64,000 nt of DNA from Planctomycetota bacterium. GTDB lineage: Bacteria > Planctomycetota > UBA1135 > UBA2386. Made by a program: the position numbers and the translations under genes. The notes under the pieces were generated by a model that searched no databases, was not told the DNA's origin, and worked only from the letters and a program-made list of their open reading frames with translations. This document shows positions 60,060 to 64,000 of this stretch, one piece after another; position 1 is the first letter of the stretch, and every line of letters starts with the position of its first letter. The stretch is taken from positions 62,001 to 126,000 of the forward strand of contig BJHM01000010.1 of NCBI GenBank assembly GCA_014192625.1. Direction: 5' to 3'.

Positions 60060-62036
60060 ATGCATGAACCCTCGGTCAATGAAGTGCCTCCCGTGTTGTC
60101 AACTGCTGCGGATGCTCTCGAACAGGCTCTGCAACGTGAATGGTTGTTGACCGACGGGCTCGGCGGATACGCGTGCGGCACTGCTGCCGATGTCGCCACG
60201 CGGCGCTACCACGCCTGGTTGTGCGCCGTGCCACCGGGCCGCAGTGAGCGCGTTCGGTTTCTCAGTTGTGTAGACGAGCGACTCGACACGGACAACGGTG
60301 AGGTCTGCCTGCTATCGGCGCACTGGCGCAACCTGCCCGCGCCGACCATTTCGCAGCTGACGGCGGTGTTTCACGCGCACCCGGTGCCGACTTGGGTCTT
60401 TGGTCATGGTGAAGTGGCGTTTGAGCGCTCCCTTGTGATGTTGCCGGAGACTCGGGCGATCCTGATCCGTTGGCGAAATCTGGGCAAGAAGACTGTGCGA
60501 CTGCGGGCGCGTCCGTTGCTTGCATGTGAACCTGCGGACGCGCTGATGAAGGAGCGCTTGGTGAGCACGCAGATGCAGCGCCTGCAAAACGCCGTGAGCT
60601 TTCAGCCGGACCCTTTACTGCCGCCACTCTGGATGTCGCAGGATGCCGGCGGCGTGTTCCATGCGGATCCGTGTTGGTATCACGATTTCCAGCACGATGT
60701 CGATGCCAGTCGTGGCTACGACGCGGTCGCGGATCGCTGGTCGCCGGGCATTCTCGAGATTGAACTCGCACCTGGTTCGGCGTGCGTCGCGGCCTTCTCG
60801 GTAGGCACCCCAGTTGCCTTGACCGCGCAGGTGTTTGCCAAGGCGCTTGCGCTGCGTGTGCAGCGAGCGCAGTGGGCCAACCAAGTGAGCTCGAAGCTGG
60901 CCGCAAAACTGCGCCACGGGGTAGACGACTTTTTCTATCGGGATGAAAGCGGTCGATTGGGCATTCTCGCGGGCTTTCCTTGGTTTGGCGAATGGGGCCG
61001 CGATGCTTTTATTTCGTTGCCCGGCCTGACTCTGGCGGCGGGCAGGCCAGAGCGTTGCGTCGCAGTGTTGCGGGCGGCGCTGCCGTTTTTGCGCGATGGC
61101 TTGCTGCCCAACATCTACGGCGTGTCGCCAGAGACCAGCAACTATGGCTCCGCCGATGCGGCACTTTGGTTTGCGCTCGCGGTGCAACGCTTTCACGACA
61201 GCGGTCAGACAAAGCAGGTCGTGCGCGACATGTTTGGCAGTTCCTTGATCGGCATCGCGGAAGCCTATCGTCGTGGCACCGCGCTGTTGCTCAGGGTCGA
61301 CGATGAGGAATTGCTCTGCGCTGGTTCGGCCAGGTTGAATGTGACCTGGATGGACGCGCAGCTGCCAAGCGGGCCGGTCACACCAAGGCACGGACAACCA
61401 GTCGAATTGGTCGCCGTGTGGTGCAGCCTCCTGCAGCATCTCGCCGAGTTGTACGGCGGTGAATGGACGGAGCGCGCGGAACGGGCAGGGGCCGCATTTG
61501 TGCGCCGTTTCTGGCGTGCTGACGCACAATGTCTGTTCGACAATGTGTGCGATGGCAAAGGCGATGCGGCGATGCGGCCCAACATGGTGATCGCCGCCGC
61601 TCTTGCGCGCAGTCCGCTCTCGATGGCACAGCGCAGTGGCGTAGTGGCGGCGGTCTTTGGTTGTCTGCGGACTCCGCTCGGCTTGCGGACGCTCGCCCCG
61701 ATGTCGGCTGCGTATCGCGGTCGCTATCGCGGCGATGTCGAGGCACGCGATGAGGCCTATCACCAGGGAACGGTTTGGCCCTGGCTGTCGGGCTTCTACG
61801 TCGAGGCGGCGCTGCGGTCTGCCCCGGATTCGCAGCGCAAACAAGTGGCGCGAGAACTGCAGGCTTGGCTCGAGAATCTCTTGCCCGAAGCCGACCGGAT
61901 TTGTGTGGATCACATCAGCGAGGTCTACGACGGCGACTTGCCCCAAACTGCGGGCGGCACCTTTGCACAGGCTTGGAATACCGGGGAATTGATCCGTGCC
62001 GTAGCCATTTGCGCTGATGTCGAGGGTCGCTCGTGA
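60060..62036 (+). CDS. Glycogen debranching enzyme (amylo-alpha-1,6-glucosidase type, GH133)
   Basis: Cleaves alpha-1,6 branches of glycogen. The N-terminal GDE_N domain begins REWLLTDGLGGYACGTAADVATRRYHAWL and the catalytic GDE_C (alpha/alpha barrel) has WFGEWGRDAFISLPGL, GLLPNIYG, NYGSADAALWFALA and QAWNTGEL. The start is uncertain: ATG 60060 (658 residues) is chosen over an ATG at 60003 that adds 19 basic residues; neither has a ribosome site. The GTG of the GH57 gene overlaps its stop, so both are translated together. Confidence 0.88.
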   Translation: MHEPSVNEVPPVLSTAADALEQALQREWLLTDGLGGYACGTAADVATRRYHAWLCAVPPGRSERVRFLSCVDERLDTDNGEVCLLSAHWRNLPAPTISQLTAVFHAHPVPTWVFGHGEVAFERSLVMLPETRAILIRWRNLGKKTVRLRARPLLACEPADALMKERLVSTQMQRLQNAVSFQPDPLLPPLWMSQDAGGVFHADPCWYHDFQHDVDASRGYDAVADRWSPGILEIELAPGSACVAAFSVGTPVALTAQVFAKALALRVQRAQWANQVSSKLAAKLRHGVDDFFYRDESGRLGILAGFPWFGEWGRDAFISLPGLTLAAGRPERCVAVLRAALPFLRDGLLPNIYGVSPETSNYGSADAALWFALAVQRFHDSGQTKQVVRDMFGSSLIGIAEAYRRGTALLLRVDDEELLCAGSARLNVTWMDAQLPSGPVTPRHGQPVELVAVWCSLLQHLAELYGGEWTERAERAGAAFVRRFWRADAQCLFDNVCDGKGDAAMRPNMVIAAALARSPLSMAQRSGVVAAVFGCLRTPLGLRTLAPMSAAYRGRYRGDVEARDEAYHQGTVWPWLSGFYVEAALRSAPDSQRKQVARELQAWLENLLPEADRICVDHISEVYDGDLPQTAGGTFAQAWNTGELIRAVAICADVEGRS

Positions 62037-63244
62037 TCGACGTGGTGTTCTATTTTCAGGTGCACCAGCCCTACCGGCTGCGCAAGTGGCAGCCGCAGGA
62101 TCGCATTCTCAAACTCGACTACTTCGATGAGCCGCTCAACAAGTTGGTCGCGGAGCGAGTTGCGGAACGTTGCTATCTGCCGATGAACAAGGTGCTGCTC
62201 GATCTCATCGAACAGACGGATGGCGAGTTCCGCTGCGCCTTCTCGCTGTCGGGCACGGTGATCCGTCAACTGCGGGATTGGGTCCCTTCGGCACTCGATA
62301 GTTTTGTGGCACTCGCGCAGACTGGCAATGTCGAGTTTCTTTGCGAGACCAGCCAGCATTCGCTGGTCGCCATGCTCGATGGCGATGAATTCGCCGAACA
62401 GATTGCGATTCAGCGCGCGACGATCACCGACCTGTTCGGCAGTGTGCCAAAGACGTTCCGCAACACCGAGCTGATCCTCGATAACGGGATTTGTGCGAAG
62501 GTTGAAGCGCTCGGGTTTGACACGATGCTCGGCGAGGGTGCCGACCGATTGCTCGGCTGGCGCAGCCCGCAGGTGCCATACCGACCGCGTGGTTGCCGCA
62601 ACCTGAAGCTGTTGCTGCGCAGTTACTCGTTGTCGGACGACATCGCGTTTCGGTTCTCAAATCGACAATGGTCTGGTTGGCCGCTGTTTGCCGATACCTT
62701 TGCGACCTGGCTCCACGACAGTCCCGAACCGGCGCAGTTCCTCGGGCTGTTCATGGACTATGAGACGTTTGGCGAGCACCAGAATGCGGCTACTGGCATT
62801 CTCGATTTCATGCGAAAACTGCCGGCCCACGTCCTGACCAACGATCGGTTCCGGTTTCGCACGCCTGCACAAGTCTCGGCCGAGCGATCGGTAGTCGGCG
62901 AACTCGACATTCCTGACCCCGTGTCATGGGCCGATGCCGAACGGAATGTGTCTGCATGGCTCGGCAATCCGATGCAGCGTGCAGCACATGAAGCCCTGCA
63001 CGCCCTGCGTGGCCCGATCATGGCGCTAAAGGATCGTCGCCAAGACCTGCTTTCTGCATGGCGCGATTTGACCACCTCCGATCACGTCTACTACTGCGCG
63101 ACGAAGCATCACAGCGACGCGGAAGTTCACGATTATTTTAGCCCCTACAAATCGCCACATGCGGCCTTCGTCGCATTGATGACGGCGATTGATGACCTGC
63201 GTGTGCAGGTGAACAAAATAGCTGCCTCGCAAAAAGCCTACTGA
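62033..63244 (+). CDS. Glycoside hydrolase family 57 (alpha-amylase / glucan-acting)
   Basis: A 403-residue GH57 enzyme starting from GTG within the upstream stop. It opens VVFYFQVHQPYRLR (conserved HQP), has the nucleophile Glu in TFRNTELIL and the acid/base region in LFMDYETFGEH with the flanking His. The shorter form lacks the extra C-terminal domains of some GH57 4-alpha-glucanotransferases; likely an alpha-amylase or branching-type enzyme on glycogen. It ends 7 bases before the GT3 synthase. Confidence 0.9.
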   Translation: MIDVVFYFQVHQPYRLRKWQPQDRILKLDYFDEPLNKLVAERVAERCYLPMNKVLLDLIEQTDGEFRCAFSLSGTVIRQLRDWVPSALDSFVALAQTGNVEFLCETSQHSLVAMLDGDEFAEQIAIQRATITDLFGSVPKTFRNTELILDNGICAKVEALGFDTMLGEGADRLLGWRSPQVPYRPRGCRNLKLLLRSYSLSDDIAFRFSNRQWSGWPLFADTFATWLHDSPEPAQFLGLFMDYETFGEHQNAATGILDFMRKLPAHVLTNDRFRFRTPAQVSAERSVVGELDIPDPVSWADAERNVSAWLGNPMQRAAHEALHALRGPIMALKDRRQDLLSAWRDLTTSDHVYYCATKHHSDAEVHDYFSPYKSPHAAFVALMTAIDDLRVQVNKIAASQKAY

Positions 63245-63251
63245 ACTCCAC

Positions 63252-64000
63252 ATGTCCGACCGTCCCTTTCAAATTTTTGAGATCAGCTGGGAAGTTTGCA
63301 ACAAAGTAGGCGGCATCTACACGGTGCTGACGAGCAAGGCCAAGACAGCAGTTGAGCAATACGGCGATGATTACTTTTGCGTCGGCCCACAGTTGGCCGG
63401 CGCGGGCCAACAGCCACCGTTTGAAGAAGAGTCCGGGCATGAGGAGTTTATCGAGTCCTGCCGCAAGGTCGGCTTGCCGGTGCGGATTGGCCGTTGGCGC
63501 ATCGCGGGCCGCCCGCGCTGCATCTTGATTGGGTTCTCCAGCCTCTACGCGCAGAAAGATGGTGTTCTGGCGGGACTGTGGGAGCGGCATCAGGTCGACT
63601 CGATCGCCGGTGACTGGGACTATGTCGAGCCGGTGTTGTTTGCGACGGCGGCGGCGATGGTGATCGAGCGTTGGTGGGAAGAGTATCTGGCACCGTATCA
63701 TCGTCGCGCCATTGTGCAGGCGCACGAGTGGATGACAGGCGCTGCACTGCTCTACCTTCGCGAGCGCATTCCGAGCATCGGAACAGTGTTCACGACCCAC
63801 GCAACCATGCTCGGTCGGTCGCTCGCTTCGCTGGGCATCGACCCTAGCAAAGGCCTTGGCGACAAGACCTCAGATGAACTCGCACAGGCGCATGGCGTGC
63901 GGGCGAAGCACAGTCTCGAAGGGGCCTGTGCTCGCAAATCTGATGTGTTCACCACGGTCAGCGAAATCACTGCCGCAGAGGCTGAGATCCTGCACGGTCG
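63252..64000 (+). CDS. Glycogen synthase, GT3 (eukaryotic-type), 3' end outside window
   Basis: The frame is open from ATG 63252 to the window end, so this is the N-terminal third of a larger gene (~700 residues in the family). It resembles yeast/animal GYS rather than bacterial GlgA (GT5): EISWEVCNKVGGIYTVLTSKA aligns with the GYS opening 'EVANRVGGIYSVLKSKA', AHEWMTGAALLYLR with the 'HEWLAGVAL' segment, TTHATMLGR with TTHATLLGR, and SDVFTTVSEITAAEAE with the GYS 'ADVFTTVSQITAFEAE'. GT3 enzymes use UDP-glucose in eukaryotes. It completes the glycogen operon. Confidence 0.88.
   Translation, partial: MSDRPFQIFEISWEVCNKVGGIYTVLTSKAKTAVEQYGDDYFCVGPQLAGAGQQPPFEEESGHEEFIESCRKVGLPVRIGRWRIAGRPRCILIGFSSLYAQKDGVLAGLWERHQVDSIAGDWDYVEPVLFATAAAMVIERWWEEYLAPYHRRAIVQAHEWMTGAALLYLRERIPSIGTVFTTHATMLGRSLASLGIDPSKGLGDKTSDELAQAHGVRAKHSLEGACARKSDVFTTVSEITAAEAEILHG

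Noticed and set aside
60615-61946. 443-residue minus-strand ORF
   Set aside because: Antisense to the GH133 debranching enzyme; no domain and no separate start signal.

Overview
The window is a high-GC (roughly 60%), gene-dense bacterial chromosome segment holding about 50 genes, mostly housekeeping. No phage, transposase, CRISPR array, rRNA or tRNA is recognisable. A Hanks-type kinase with TPRs, a sialate O-acetylesterase with an inserted sugar-binding-like domain, a DUF1573 protein, ABC/GldG/DUF4340 and DUF58/VWA clusters, many large secreted proteins of unknown family, weak Shine-Dalgarno signals and a two-domain dCTP deaminase together suggest a Planctomycetota-like (PVC-type) lineage. 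That placement is an inference from gene content, not a measurement.

Layout. 1-8.4 kb: 5'-truncated Ser/Thr kinase, BNR/Ycf48-like lipoprotein, sialate O-acetylesterase, phosphopantetheinyl transferase, a lipoprotein and a DUF1573 protein. 8.4-13.1 kb: three type IV pilus/type II secretion ATPases in a row (PilB-PilT-PilB), then rpmH (bL34). 13.1-13.8 kb: a gene-poor convergent gap with a 14-bp and an 18-bp tandem array. 13.8-18.9 kb: a STAS-domain protein divergent from a GAF-PP2C (RsbU/SpoIIE-type) phosphatase, two membrane/TPR unknowns and a thioredoxin-TPR protein. 18.9-23.3 kb: a secreted multi-domain protein, ClpP and a Rho factor with a long Gly/Tyr/Arg-rich N-terminal insert. 23.4-32.2 kb: an ABC-GldG-DUF4340 operon closed by a clear intrinsic terminator, then a DUF58/VWA cluster. 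32.3-38 kb: two unknown proteins on the minus strand, a stand-alone rplC with its own promoter, a 52-residue basic ORF, a BaiN-like flavoprotein and mnmE. 38-45.6 kb: nrdR, an ATP-cone protein, smc, a VanX-type dipeptidase fused to a beta-lactamase remnant, and dCTP deaminase. 45.7-49.6 kb: sucCD, a small membrane protein, tatA and a polyprenyl diphosphate synthase. 49.7-58.6 kb: a triple-repeat lipoprotein with ResB/CcsA (system II cytochrome c maturation), folD, a rhomboid protease and a large secreted unknown. 58.6-64 kb: glycogen genes (glgC, GH133 debranching enzyme, GH57 enzyme and a eukaryotic-type GT3 glycogen synthase cut by the window end).

How parts work together. sucC/sucD form one enzyme. 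ResB/CcsA form one haem handling complex. PilB/PilT are extension and retraction motors whose membrane partners lie elsewhere. The glycogen genes make and trim glycogen. NrdR probably controls its own promoter: an NrdR-box-like palindrome sits between a perfect -35 and the -10, and the next gene is another ATP-cone protein.

Most unusual signals. (1) A family of 14-bp-period tandem arrays sharing a GCTGKGY core occupies every convergent intergenic gap longer than 100 bp (three of three) and was not noticed elsewhere. (2) The NrdR box in the nrdR promoter with the overlapping ATP-cone gene. (3) The VanX/degenerate beta-lactamase fusion. (4) The Rho low-complexity domain with paired hairpins in its leader. 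(5) A GT3 glycogen synthase next to GlgC.
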